Shown here piece by piece: positions 23,052 to 35,745 of a stretch of 64,000 bases of DNA. Positions within the stretch are counted from its first letter, which is position 1. Each line of letters opens with the position of its first letter. The translations under genes and the position numbers were made by a program. The DNA is from Leguminivora glycinivorella (taxonomy: Eukaryota > Arthropoda > Insecta > Lepidoptera > Tortricidae). The stretch is taken from NCBI RefSeq assembly GCF_023078275.1, contig NC_062985.1:372001-436000 (forward strand), written 5' to 3'. The notes under the pieces were generated by a model. It did not search any database. It had not been told where the DNA came from and saw only the letters and a list, made by a program, of their open reading frames with translations.

Positions 23052-23644
23052 AAGTACCTACTTTTAGCACGGTAGGTACTTCGCGCTTCGCGGTCTACAA
23101 GACTGTATGGAAAAGACAAGCTGCTGGTGAATTATCCTGGCTACGATGTCATGTCTGTGCAAGTACTCCCCGTTAGCAGGAATACGACAACCGAAAATGA
23201 TGTGCCCGAGTCATCGAGATAGTGGCATGTACGACAAACGTTATTATTAGTATGTATATAGCTAAGCTCAAGCTTAATCCAGAACAGTAAAATAAACCTA
23301 AGCACTGGCTTTCTCCTTTTTAGGGTTTCATACCAAAAATATAGGCACAAAAGAATAGGGTGTGTTTTCACATCATCCGATCCGATATTTACCAAAAACG
23401 AATTTAGAAAAGTGTAAATAAATAATTTTGATTTTCAATAAAATTCCTAATACAATCAAATTAGAACCTGGAAATGAATTATTTAAAAGCAAATACTACT
23501 ACTAATTCATAAATAATGATAATATTATAGTTTGGATAGGATACAATAATCTTATAGAATATTAAATTAATTGTAGTTATTCAATGTACAACTAGGGAAC
23601 AAATAAAATTATTTTATTGAATATTTTTCGATTTGTTCTTACGA

Positions 23645-23770
23645 CGGCGGGCACCCTGGTCTAGTGGTGAAGACGTTAGCCGCGTAATCTGAAGACCCGG
23701 GTTCAATTCCCGGCTCGGCCACCAGTGGGCCTTGTCGTTTTTTCTTTCGTGTATGATATCTATTTTAAAT
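23645..23770 (+). mobile_element. tRNA-derived SINE S2
   Basis: A box TGGTCTAGTGGT, B box GGGTTCAATTCCC, and tail TTTTTCTTTCGTGTATGATA. Two head-to-head copies are at 55634-55830. The A-box region resembles tRNA-Glu/Asp. Confidence 0.65.
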
Positions 23771-23782
23771 TTATAATTTACT

Positions 23783-23835
23783 AGCTACTATACTACTAGC
23801 TAATTTACTAGCTACTAGCTACTGTACTATACCTA
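23783..23835. repeat. CTAGCTACTA low-complexity tract
   Basis: CTAGCTACTA and CTAGCTAATTTA steps repeat irregularly. Confidence 0.5.
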
Positions 23836-24159
23836 CATGTACCTAAACCTTCCTCTAGAGTCACTCTATCTATTTAAAAAAACCGCATCAAAATCCGTTG
23901 CGTAGTTTTAAAGATTTAAGCATACATAGGGACATAGGGACAGAGAAAGCGACTTTGTTTTATACTATGTAGTGATTCAATGTAGTCAAATGAAATCATT
24001 AAATTAATTGTTATTATATAATAATACCTAAAGTTTAGTTTTTAGTCTAGTTTTAAGTTTATGTTGCATGCCCTTCCAGGGTGTCATGGCCTTACTTGTT
24101 AACCGCCGTCTCAAATCTCTCAAGGAAGGACGGTTCTCAATTCGTCTGTATGTTTTTTA

Positions 24160-24397
24160 ACCTCCGACGCAAAAACGACGGGGTGTTATAAGTTTGACGT
24201 GTCTGTCTGTCTATCTGTCTGTTTGTCTGTGTGTGTGTCTGTCTGTGGCATCGTAGCTCCCGAAAAGATGAACCGATTTCAATTTAGTTTTTTTTTATTT
24301 GAAAGCTGTGTTAGTCAGGAGTGTTCTTAGCCATGTTTCATGAAAATCGGTCCACTAGGTCGCGGTCGGGGGTTTTTCAAAATTTTAATTTTGTGGT
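24160..24397 (+). repeat. Dispersed repeat D copy 4
   Basis: GACGCAAAAACGACGGGGTG to GCGGTCGGGGGTTTTTC, inserted in the lead of the mobile unit. Confidence 0.65.
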
Positions 24398-24885
24398 TAG
24401 GTTAGTTTTATATTTTTTTTTTATGTTTGTTCCACGATATCTCCGTCGTTACTGGACCGACATTGAATTTTTTTTTGTTTGAATATATATGCATACACAT
24501 TGGTCCCATGTTTCTCAGGACCCAGTTCTGATGATGAAATCCTGGAGATTTCGAATGAACTCCTCAAATCTGAAAGGCACGCATATGGTGATTTTTGTGT
24601 TTTTTAAGGAACAGCATGTATTTACATACGGAACAGTGCCATTTGGTGCAGTGGAACTGCTGATGATGGTGAGAACGGAACTCCTCAAATCTGAACGGCA
24701 CGCTTATAGTGATTTTGGTATTTTTATAAGAACAGCATGCCCTTACGTCCAGAACAGTGATATTTAGTGCAGTGGAACTCCTGATGATGGTCAGAACGGA
24801 ACTCCTCAAATCTGAACGGCACGCTTATAGTGACTGGTATTTTTATAAGAACAGCATGCACTTACGTCCAGAATAGTGACATTTG

Positions 24886-25152
24886 ACGACCGGTCTGGCG
24901 CAGTCGGCAGTGACCCTGCCTGCTGCGCCGCGGTCCCGGGTTCGAATCCCGGTAGGGGCATTTATTTGTGTGATGAACACAGATATTTGTTCCTGAGTCA
25001 TGGATGTTTTCTATGAATATAAGTATTTATATATTATATATATCGTTGTCTGAGTACCCACAACACAAGCCTTCTTGAGCTTACCGTGGGCCTCAGTCAA
25101 TCTGTGTAAGAATGTCCTATAATATTTATTTATTTATTTATTTATTTTATTT
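24886..25152 (+). mobile_element. SINE S1 inserted in the 121-bp array
   Basis: A box TGGCGCAGTCGG, B box GGGTTCGAATCCCGG, (TTTA)n tail. ATTTG at 24881-24885 and 25153-25157 is the target duplication. Removing it restores the array reading CATTTGGTGCAGTGG. Confidence 0.85.
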
Positions 25153-25290
25153 ATTTGGTGCAGTGGAACTGCTGATGATGGTCAGAACCGAACTCTTCAA
25201 ATCTGAACGGCACACTTATAGTGACTTTGGTATTTTTATTAGAACAGCATGCATTTAAGTTCAGAACAGTAACATTTATTTAGTTATGTT

Positions 25291-25930
25291 TATTAAGCAT
25301 ATTGAGTTTTCAAGTCAAATTTTGTCAAGCTTCGATTTCTTATAATCGGATTCATGAGGAATTGAGGAAAGTCCTCAAACCTTAACGGTAAACGTATATT
25401 GATTTTTGTTGCCATCGAATAATTAAAGCATTAAAATCAGTTACAAAAAATACCTACACATTTCTACATAATCCAACATTCGCAAGTAGCTTTCATCAGA
25501 ACTTTTTTTCTTAAAAATTATACCTTATCATGTAACATCTTAATTTTACTGTACATGACTATAACAAATAAATGAAATGAATGAAATGAAACTTTTCAAC
25601 GACGAATTTAACGAGTTAAGTTTTTTAAGCACTTTGAGGTTTCAAGTCAGATTTTGATCATGCTGGATTTTTAATGATGGTATCCATGAGAGATCAAGGG
25701 AACTCCTCAAATTTGAACGACACACTTGTAGTGACTTTTGTATTATGACTAAAATCTTTAATGTTTTGGATTATGACTCAAGGACTTACATTTGACGAAG
25801 TGAAACTGCTGATGATGTTCAGAAAGGATTTCCTCAAAAACGCATTGCTCATGTTAAGAGATTGATGAAAGAACTGCTGATGATGATCCGATCAGGAACC
25901 CTTCAGTCACACATAGCTCATGTTAGGGGA
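25291..25930 (+). repeat. Decayed 121-bp units
   Basis: CTCCTCAAATTTGAACGACA (25705) and GTGAAACTGCTGATGATGTT (25799) are diverged relatives of the array unit. The open frame from 25862 falls in this debris. Confidence 0.5.
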
Positions 25931-27684
25931 TTTGCTCATTTATGCCTAGCTCGCTTTTGTGTAGTGTTATATAAATCCGGATGTATGGCTTGGTCCGTGT
26001 TATCAAGGTCCGGGTACCCAAGTTACCCGTATGTCTGGATTCACGGATTCAAAATATAGTCCAGTTTGCTTTCTACGTACAGTTTAATGGATGTGTTTTT
26101 AATTATATAACAGTAAGGAATGTAAATCAATCTGTAAAGGACGGGTTCGGTACCTCGGCAGCTTAGTAGAACGGGTACCTTTGGTGACTTTTGACAGAGA
26201 AGGTCTTGGTAATCACAACTATCTAGGAGGCAAATGTTAATTTGTTTTCATACTTTGATTTGATAATCCGGTAAATTTTTTTTTAATGGTTCAGGTATTC
26301 CGAAATAGAATATTCATTTAGTCTTTTAATATACACATAGTTATAAGCTTTATGAGTTTATAGTTTTAAGCACACAACAGCAGCACAAGCATGGAGTAGA
26401 AGAAGCTCATGTGTTAAGGAATGGTACTTACGTGGTAGCTTTTACATGTGATTAGAAGACTGTAATCAGGTCCAACTAAATAGGTCTGTCCTTGCCACTA
26501 AAAAGCGCCGTGATATCATCGGATAGTGACGGATGAGAGAGTGTTTTGAAAACTGCAATAGAAAACGTAGGGACTTAAATATCGACCTGTGGTATACTGT
26601 ATGGGATATCTGTGTATTCCTGAACCATTACCACTTTTTTTTAAATTGTTTAGGTGTATAAACGACCAATTATGTACCTACTCCAATTTTTTCTATTTTC
26701 TTCTATATAGGAATAGGAATCGAAGATGGTATGATGGGAATGGAAATGGGATGCGTCTGTTTCTACATGAAGACGTGTAACCATCATCATAAATATAATA
26801 TTTCTTAGCATGAGGAGTATACGATAAGGCATAATATCGCTTCTGGTATTTGATAGGTACTACTTAAGAGGATTGATCATCACTAAAGGAGACTGGTATA
26901 GTGAAGTTAGAGAGTTACTTCAGCTAATATACCTATAAAGGAGGTCCTCTTCGACAGTACTAGGAAACCCTCGGCTTGGTTCATTCCTTGGCCAAAGAAT
27001 TTAGCGAGTAATATTGATGTAATAGGCATACTCGACTACTCGTACTTCCAGCGGGAATTCATTTTGGTGTATTTTTTTGGTTATTTTTAAGTTAGTCTTT
27101 ATTTATTGTGTAAGTTTTTATTTCAGATACCGAATTTTATACAAATAATGTATAATATTTAGTTCATTATATCTGGTGCTCGACATGCTAAACAGTCATA
27201 TAGGTACAAACTAAGCGTAGGTATGTAAGTCTGTATTATGATTATTTCATTTATTAATTTCCACTAATTTTAAGCCACTATTAATAAAACTGAACAGAGT
27301 AGTCCCCCTAGGTTAAGCTAGATTTAGTTAGGTTTTAATTGTTTAATTTTTTATTTCTATCCATCATATTGAAAAAGATTTTACCTCTGTAAATTAAAAA
27401 AACCTATACAAAAATTGTATATTTGGTTATCAATTTAACCAAATAATATCAATATTTTTAATCTTTAGTATAAAAATATTAAAAATAACTCTGCTAAAAA
27501 ACCTTAGTTTACTCGTATTACATAAAAAATAGTTTTGTTTTATAATAAATCAGTTTCGTTTTATCACCTGTTTTTATAGCTTCAGGTTTTTTTTATCGAT
27601 GACATAAAACTTGTCAGTAAGTAAATAAGTTAGTCTGAAATTTTAATGAATTGGGCAATAAAGTTTACATAAAATAATATTTAA
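25931..27684. other. AT-rich stretch with no recognised gene
   Basis: At 26680-26712 a pyrimidine tract and TATATAG precede an open frame (IGIEDGMMGMEMGCVCFYMK and on) to TAG 26813. It is a weak exon-like signal without a donor. Otherwise nothing. Confidence 0.35.
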
Positions 27685-28590
27685 AAACATACATACAACC
27701 AGCCTGTATCCCATAAAGGGGTAGGCAAATCACCTGCAAAACGTGTGATACTATACAGCACGACCACGGATGATTTTATTAATTCTGTTGCGGTACAAAT
27801 TCACGAATAAAAATGTACTTTTTTGTACTTACGTTTAAAAAAAATGTACCCTTATGGTTTCGGAGTTTCGACATAGGGGCCGTGGTCGTGCTAGGTAGGT
27901 ACTCCCTGGCACGACCACACTATATTTAATGATTTTTTAAATTTCTGTTGTGGTACAAATTCTCGAAAAAAAATGTACTTTTCTGTACTTACCTTTTTAT
28001 AAAAAGTACCCTCATGGTTTCGGAGTTTCGACATGGGTTGTGGTCGTGCTAGATAGGTACTCCCTGGCACGACCGCACTAAGTTTTTGAAGTAATTTACA
28101 TAGTACAATTTCAAAACACTTGTTTAGTATTCATTTGACCATCAAATTAAACATAAATATAGTGTGGTCGTGCCAGGAAGTACCACCTATCTAGCACGAC
28201 CACACCCCATGTCAAAACTCCGAAACCATGAGGGTATTTTTTTTAAAAGGTAAGTACAAAAAAGTACATTTTTTTTCGTGAATTTGTACTGCAACAGAAA
28301 TTTAAAATCTCATTAAATATAGTGTGGTCGTGCCAGGGAGTACCTACCTAGCACGACCACGGGCCCTATTTTCTAAACTCCAAAATCATAAGGGTACATT
28401 TTTTTTTAAACGTCAGTACAAAAAAGTACATTTTTTTTCGTGAATTTGTACCGCATCAGAATTAATAAAATCATCCGTGGTCGTGCTGTATAGTATTACA
28501 CTGCAAAACTACTACAACTACTCTTGTTTCTATGACAGTCTTGGCAAATAAGGGGTTGAAAGGAAACGAAACTCTGACAAACTGTAGAAT
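27685..28590 (+). repeat. Dispersed repeat Y copy 1, split by the foldback
   Basis: CCTGTATCCCATAAAGGGGT lies left of the insertion and TTGGCAAATAAGGGGTTGAA right of it. Copy 2 at 41325-41480 is uninterrupted. Confidence 0.65.
27743..28500. mobile_element. Foldback element with 9-bp target duplication
   Basis: CTGCAAAAC at 27734-27742 and 28501-28509 flanks ends GTGATACTATACAGCACGAC and inverse. Each arm contains two tandem sub-units of about 150 bp bounded by CACGACCAC and GTGGTCGTG. A 9-bp duplication with long inverted repeats fits Mutator-like elements; that is inference. Confidence 0.75.
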
Positions 28591-29202
28591 AAAATAATCA
28601 CGTTGATTTACCTTGTACGTTAGTTTGAGCTAGCCAGTGCGTTTAGGTTTAATTTACAGTTTAATTTACAGTCATAATTATTAATGTTGACTAACTTGAG
28701 CTTGGCATAAAATAATAAATAAAATTAATACCATTCTGATGGATTGGACTTGACTTAGGGGATTCTAATGTCATCAGAGCATCCTCGCTGTCAAAAGTGA
28801 TGAAGATAATTATGTTAGTAACTAAATCTGTCTACAGCTTCAACAACGGACATTTTTTCAATAAGAAGGTACCTAATACCTAGGTTTATGGGACAACATA
28901 CGTATGATCTGAAATAAGTTCTGGTAACAATAAGCAGTCATAATTATTAATTCAGTATTAATTTGTGCCTCAATCCTGTGTTCTAGAAATTATCGTCCTA
29001 TCGTGTCGAATCCCTCGACGATTTCAAGCCCTATTTTTGTTGTTACCGTTATTTTGACTTTTAAATGAGCAAAAAATTGGGACAAAGCCTCTCTCTTTCA
29101 GTTCGAACAAAGAGATTTTTTATGTTCACCGGTTTACCTGATTTGACATCTTTGTTTTAAAAACGTAATTTTACTACCTACTAAAAAATTTTAAACTTTC
29201 AG
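28591..29202. other. Presumed intron upstream of the 29203 exon
   Basis: Nothing recognisable except the branch and pyrimidine signals at its 3' end. Confidence 0.3.
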
Positions 29203-29316
29203 TTACATGTCAACAATCAGGAAAAGGTTTCGCTTTCACCGTGGCTGCAGAAAGAGGAGCCGCCGGACTACTCGAGTCGTGTTGAAGATCACCACCTTCT
29301 GAGTGAGAATAACTGA
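29203..29316 (+). CDS. Probable 3'-terminal coding exon of an unidentified gene
   Basis: A TACTAAA branch-like motif and ACTTTCAG precede an open frame of 37 codons ending in TGA. It begins LHVNNQEKVSLSPWLQKEEP and continues PDYSSRVEDHHLLSENN. Composition is protein-like: acidic and Ser-rich with one SPWLQKEEPP block. The segment is GC-rich and matches no repeat seen elsewhere in the window. An AATAAA lies at 29512-29517. I do not recognise the protein. No upstream partner exon is convincing within the window, so the rest may lie upstream behind long introns. Confidence 0.4.
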   Translation, partial: LHVNNQEKVSLSPWLQKEEPPDYSSRVEDHHLLSENN

Positions 29317-29511
29317 GAGAGATAGAGATTCTCTCAAGACATATGAATATTATACACGATGTATTCCTAATTTCGTTAATTTTAAGGATACATTCCTATT
29401 ACTCCTAAGCTTATAAAATAATTTACTTGGCACCCGAGCTTGCATACGTTTTTAATTAGATTGCAGACCATTGAGGTCAATTCGACTCCTGCAATTTAAA
29501 ATCATCAAAAA

Positions 29512-29517
29512 AATAAA
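29512..29517 (+). promoter_or_regulatory. Possible polyadenylation signal after the 29203-29316 exon
   Basis: AATAAA lies about 195 bp past the TGA, in AT-rich DNA with no repeat between. The AT-rich setting makes chance occurrence easy. Confidence 0.25.
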
Positions 29518-29652
29518 TTTGCATATAGCATAACCTGTATTCTTCATCTCCTTAAATACATACCTACAAAATAAAATAACATAACTACCAATTTGTTTAT
29601 TTCACTCAATCACATCCTTATTTGGTTGTTTGGAATAGTTTGTATAGCACAT

Positions 29653-29762
29653 GATAACCGGGGAAGTATGTCGCCGCGAGATAGATGACACGTCTTCTTC
29701 TAACTGTATTAATGACATAAGGACGGGTAGTCTATCTCGCGGCGATATACTCTCGCGGAAAT
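29653..29762. mobile_element. Small palindromic MITE
   Basis: GTATGTCGCCGCGAGATAGA and TCTATCTCGCGGCGATATAC are the inverted ends. Confidence 0.55.
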
Positions 29763-30244
29763 CATGCGCTAACCCTGCAGGTACTTTATATCTCTAACGA
29801 TTAAATCGTTATTCTTTATTTTAAAAATGTATATTGATTCACGGTGTCCTCATAAGTGTACACAATCAATATACTTAGCCTCATTGAGTAAGTTTTTTTT
29901 ATGAGGTGTCAGATGTTTGTTATTTTTTAAATAGGTATATGGTTTATTAGAGTAAAGGTGTAGGTGAAGTAAAGTTGCACCCTCGCACAGAGGTAAAAAT
30001 ATGAAAATAAAAAATCTGTTATAATTATTTATTATCAAACAGACCTCTACATGTTCAACATAATAATATGTAATAGACATGTTAGACTACATTTAATAAA
30101 AAGGTAGGTTAGGTACAAGACATCACATAAAAAAATGTTTTAATTGAAATTGGTAGGCAGCACGGAGCGTTGGGTTTTATGCTTTATATGGTTTATATCC
30201 GAGTTATTTTAAATATATTAATCAAAAGCAACGTTCCGAAACTG
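29763..30244. other. AT-rich stretch, nothing recognised
   Basis: No exon, RNA or repeat copy seen. Confidence 0.4.
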
Positions 30245-30600
30245 CAACCTGTTTTTATTTAATCCCATTAACTACATTAAGGGAAGGTTCTTTAGATGAA
30301 ATACAATTAATTTCTCTAAGAAACTTGCGTATTAACTCTTACGGTTATCGAGTTATTAAAAAAATATAAATCTGCAAGACGGAACACGTGCGTGACAACC
30401 TTTACCAATTCCTAATGTTTCTTTTGACATGTGCCGTCAATCACTTGACACTAACTTGAAGGGTCTCTCACATTAATAAATTCATTTATTATGTATGAAA
30501 ATGATGAAAAAATGTTTTTTTGCGAATTTAACTAAAAAGGGTGGTTCCTGATTATGAACTTAGCTACGTGTCGAATTTAATGGAAAACAAAAAAAAACTG
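30245..30600 (+). mobile_element. DNA element family L copy 2
   Basis: AGGGAAGGTTCTTTAGATGA, TTTCTCTAAGAAACT and TGGAAAACAAAAAAAAAC match copies at 13927 and 58758. Confidence 0.6.
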
Positions 30601-30881
30601 ATTGATTATTTGTTTGTTGGTTAATAAAATATTTTGACTTACTTGAACCACGTAAACAATTTTCCATTAAATTTGCGAAGTAAATTCTCGAACCTGGTAT
30701 CAAAAAATACTGTTTACGTTAATAATAAGCTGCGTTATGTTTAGACCAGATGTAATACGTAATCATAGGAGTCTATCTTACGCGCCACAACTGGGATAAT
30801 CACGCGAAATTCAAACTATGCGGGACCGATGGTCTGAAATGGGTATACCTGTTATAATCATAGTACACAAGCAACCAGACC

Positions 30882-31053
30882 AGGTACGGTGTACAGGGGC
30901 AAATCTCGACCGGGAGACAATTGTAACTGATCCATTGTTTTCCATTATTACACTATGATGTTGAGTTCTACGTGCACCGCTGCACACGCATACCATATAT
31001 AACCGGTGGACACTCTATTGTATTTGCCCCTAGTCGAAATTTGCCCCGCTGTA
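30882..31053. mobile_element. Inverted-repeat MITE
   Basis: GGTACGGTGTACAGGGGCAA and TTTGCCCCGCTGTACC are the ends. Confidence 0.5.
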
Positions 31054-31157
31054 CCTTAGATTTACAAAATCATAACAATAAGGGCAGGATTGCATAATTA
31101 CTTCTTCTTCTTCCTGTCACGTTCCATTCCTGCCATATTTATTGTTGACAATGTAGA

Positions 31158-31382
31158 ATTAATATATTTTTTAGGGTTCCGTAGTCAAATAAGGAACCCT
31201 TATAGTTTCGCCATGTCCGTCCGTCCATTAACAATATTTTACATGCATCTCGCCATCTTTTTTGGCGTCCATTTTTGGTTAAAACATGACAATTTTCAGT
31301 AACTCAGATTGTATTTATAAGATGCACAATTTCCGCAGCGGATGTCATATTTTTGCTGCCTTAATATGAACCAAGATATTTT
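31158..31382 (+). repeat. Dispersed repeat Z, 5' fragment
   Basis: AGGGTTCCGTAGTCAAATAA and TTTCGCCATGTCCGTCC begin a truncated copy next to the fuller one. Confidence 0.55.
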
Positions 31383-31842
31383 TAGGGTTTCGTAGTCGAC
31401 TAGGAACCCTTACAGTTTCGCCATGTCTGTCTGTCTGTCTGTCCGTTCGTCCGTCCGTCCGTCCGTCCGCGGATAATCTCAGTAGCCATTAGTGCAAAAA
31501 TAAAAAATGGAATAAAATGTTTTATTAGGGTACCCCCCCCCCCCCTACATGTAAAGTGGGGGCTGATATTTTTTTCATTCCAACCCCAACGTGTGATCAA
31601 TCAACGTTTTTTTGATAATATTAACATTTTCGGAAATAATCGCTCCTAAATGAAAAAAAAGTGCGTCCCCCCCCCTCTAACTTATGGACCATATGTTTAA
31701 AAAATTTGAAAAAAGTGACAAAAGTAGGACTTTATAAAGACTTTCTAGGAAAATTGTTTTGAACTTGATAGGTTCAGTACTTTTTGAGAAAAATACGAAA
31801 AACCCTACACTGAGCGTGGCCCGACACGCTCCTGGCCGGTTT
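31383..31842 (+). repeat. Dispersed repeat Z copy
   Basis: From AGGGTTTCGTAGTCGACTAG, through a (GTCC)n tract and C-runs, to TGGCCCGACACGCTCCTGGC. Another copy is 57714-58418. It looks like a retroelement 3' region, class uncertain. Confidence 0.6.
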
Positions 31843-32061
31843 TAATTTTAATATCACAGCAATCTTTTGTTGTAATTAACAATATTCAATTCCAAATAAA
31901 ATTCCATGAATTCGAACATAGGATGTAACACGGGTACACGGACGTTCATTACATGGACCCTAATTCGGATCCATGTAACAACGAAGGCGACCGCAAACTC
32001 AACGTTATTTTTAAGAATGAAAAGAGATTAAATAGCGTATTTATATGTTATATAAATATAA

Positions 32062-32741
<680 letters not shown>

Positions 32742-33679
32742 ACACACATATATATACATAGCGTATTTATATAATTTACTTGTCAATATCATATCCTGAC
32801 GTTTTCCGACGACGACATTAAAAGCTAGTTTTATTTCACGAGTAATAAAATAACTATCGCCCTAACCGAAGACAATATATTTATAATGTAATGTAAGTCT
32901 ATGTTCATCGGTGTTTGCGTTGTACCTTAATAGGTGCCTGTGAATTAGGTGGCGTCCAGTCAGTTCTAAAAGATATTGAATGAAGTTAAAAAAATAACTA
33001 ACTAAAACTTTGTATGCAGAGAAAGTATAATATTTCAACAAAATAAGAATTCGACATTTTGCTAAAGTAAAAAATTAAACATTCCGGGAAAGTCAACGCT
33101 TGGGATTTCAACATTTCAGGAATTGAACTTCCTGGTCCTGAACAAAATAAATTAAATTGGAATTTAGTTATCAATATGTTATCATTAGGCCTAGGACTTT
33201 TTATCTCATACCGTGGTTCTAAAATCCGTGGTCGCCATTTATGAAAAATTTTCGAAGTCAAAGTCAAAGTTCAAATATATATAATTATATATTTATACAT
33301 ACTGTCACATCGTTACTGAGTTAATATTAATTGAACGTGGTTAATTTTATCTTAACATTTTTTTTATTATATTAAAGGAATTATATAATAAATAACATTA
33401 CATTATTAGTTAAAATTAACTTCAGTATTGTTCAGTATCACTTCGCCACTCCTTTCGAACGTCTATTTTTTTTGCACTTGTAATGTATTATTTCAGCAGT
33501 CTACAGACGGTGCTTTTATATTACACTAGTGAGAGAAGTGGGCCATTTTTGTCAGATCGAAATTTCAGAGAGCCACATGTACTGAAAAATGTAGTCCTTT
33601 TTTCCGCATTTGTATCGTAATGAGGCATTTTAGTGAATAAAGATTCAAACATTTTTTTTTCGAAAATAGGTATACTTGG
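32742..33679. other. AT-rich stretch, nothing recognised
   Basis: No gene or clear repeat apart from AAGTCAAAGTCAAAG near 33257. Confidence 0.4.
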
Positions 33680-33999
33680 CCATTTTTTTTCAAACTTGTC
33701 CACCCCACTTTTTTTTTTATTTAGAAATTTTTACGTGGATTCCACTCAGAATCGCGAGCTCTATCATTCTAATAGGAGAAAAAAAGTGTCCCAAGGTTTT
33801 TTTCCCATTCCGTTACCATATTTTCATACATATTGTATGGTGATAACGGAATGGAAGGTTCGAAAAAAATGTATGGAAATCTTGGGACATTTTTTCCTCC
33901 TATTAGTATCGAAAAACCTCGCGATTCTGAGTATTAACCGCGTAAAAAATGTTACACAAAAAAGAGACCCTGGACAACTTTGAAAAAAAAAAAATGGCC
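33680..33999. mobile_element. Palindromic MITE family T copy 1
   Basis: Ends TGGCCATTTTTTTTCAAACT and AACTTTGAAAAA with TGGCC inverted; centre CATATTGTATGG. Copy 2 is 37676-38005. Confidence 0.65.
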
Positions 34000-34169
34000 C
34001 ACTTAATGTTTTCCAAAAAAAAAGCGTCTCAAATTTAATTTTTCCACTTCGTTACCATTTTTTAAACACTTGGTGTTTTTTTAAGCACAAGTTTGCATAC
34101 TAGGATATTTCTTTTCATGTCGAAATTTCAAAGGAGTGTACGAGTTTCCGGACTTATATTAATGTAGGT

Positions 34170-34420
34170 CCTATATCATACAGAAATAAAGCACCGGATA
34201 ACTGTTAGAACATTATTAGTTATTAATTAATTAAAATTGTATTAAGTCTGATAAATATATGATAAAAGTAAATAAATCAGTTGGCCGTGGCGTCAGTAGC
34301 TACTTATAGTTGCTTTTGGCAACTCTAGTTCCTAGCTGTCACCTCAGTGAGACTCAATTTCATATTAATTCCGTATCAGAAGAAAGTTCAGAAATTCGTT
34401 TTGACAGTTATTAAAATGAA
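34170..34420 (+). repeat. Dispersed repeat R, diverged copy
   Basis: AAATAAAGCACC, GGCCGTGGCGTCAGTA and ATTCGTTTTGACAGTT match 37436-37650, 45780-46020 (inverted) and 55875-56095. Confidence 0.5.
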
Positions 34421-34645
34421 GTTTTTTTGCACCCACAAGTTTTTTTTTTTTTCAAAATCTGTAAACGCCAATTTTCATTAATTTCAAATCTAGAGGTTTT
34501 CTAAGTTTCTGTATAGCAGCATTAGCAGCACCTGCATTTCGCATAGTGGCATAGCAAGATCTGGTAGCTGCTGCGGCGCGACGGGTGTGAAAAATGGAAC
34601 TAAAAAATGCTGTAGAGGCGGCTAATGACTCGCTGTTGGTACGTA

Positions 34646-34752
34646 GTGCGTTTTCTCATTATCCGATCCGACATCGGATGTAGGAAGGATTTTCAAGGAA
34701 AAATCAAAGATGGCGGCGTAAATATATGGGATCAGATAATGTGAAAACGCAC
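34646..34752. mobile_element. MITE family F copy, short
   Basis: TGCGTTTTCTCATTATCCGA and ATAATGTGAAAACGCAC are the ends; TTA follows at 34753. Confidence 0.65.
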
Positions 34753-35552
34753 TTACCTACATCACGGCTTGCAGTGTTGCAGAAGTTATGGTATATTCTA
34801 AAGGGTAAGTAAATTAGATGTTTATCGTAGCAAAACAAAACAATTACAACGTATATTAATAGTTGTAGTTTACATTCATAAAGCTAGATGGAGCTCTATT
34901 GATCAGCGGATCGCATTTCGGCGCTTCTATGTGTGCGTGCTTGCGGGGGCTGAGGTAATTGACAAGCGTGGCCTATGAGCTGTCAGTCGCTCCTTTAGTA
35001 GCCCCTTAAGTACCTAAAGAAAAAGTGAATTTCGAATTGGAACCGGCTTCTTTAGACTTTTTAGCAAAGGTCTTGAATCCCTATCCATATTTTTTTTATA
35101 CTACGTCGGTGGAAACAAGCATACGGTCCGCCTGATGGAAAGCGGTCACCGTAACCTATGGACGCCTGCAACTCAAAGAGCCAGAGCAAGAGCCTTTATG
35201 ACAAAATAACTACCTGAGTTGTCTCAGGAAAAAAAACTAGATATCTTCGTAAGTTAATAAAGTCTAAAACTAAGTCATTTTAAACTGAAACGATATTTAA
35301 ACTCTTCGTAACCGCTACATAAACAAGGTATTAACAGAAGCGCAGGTAAGTGAGCCATAACTAAACCTGCCGATTTACATTTTACGACGCGAGTCACATA
35401 CTCGGGTGCCTGTCTAGGGAATGTCTTTGGAAAATCTCGTCGTTGCATCGAATTTTACTGCAAATATTAATATTGGAGTATTTGAATATTGACGGTTCTT
35501 ATTCTCACGTAAAATATGGGACAAAAAGGAAAAGCGTTCCACCAACGCCACA
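34753..35552. other. No gene; repeat I fragment at 35095-35180
   Basis: TACGTCGGTGGAAACAAGCA and CGGTCACCGTAACCTATGGA are the repeat I body. The remainder is unassigned. Confidence 0.4.
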
Positions 35553-35745
35553 ATATTCGAATCCCGGTAAGGGCATTTATTTGTGTGATGAGCACAGATA
35601 TTTGTTCCTGAGTCATGGATGTTTTCTATGTATATAAGTATTTATATATTATATATATCGTTGTCTGAGTACCCACAACACAAGCCTTCTTGAGCTTACC
35701 GTGGGCCACCGTCAATCTGTGTAAGAATGTCCTATAATATTTTTT
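35553..35745 (+). mobile_element. SINE S1, 5'-truncated
   Basis: It starts inside the B box (TTCGAATCCCGGTAAGGGCA) and runs to CCTATAATATTTTTTT. The A box is missing. Confidence 0.75.

Larger units (their letters stand above)
24098..25290 (+). mobile_element. Mobile unit with 121-bp tandem array, copy 2 (interrupted twice)
   Basis: Same lead and end as 6715-7865. Repeat D copy 4 sits in the lead at 24160-24397 and SINE S1 in the array at 24886-25152. About four 121-bp units remain (24530-25280). Confidence 0.65.

Noticed and set aside
26711..26815. Exon-like frame after a pyrimidine tract
   Set aside because: Good acceptor only; low-complexity Met/Gly content and no link to another exon.
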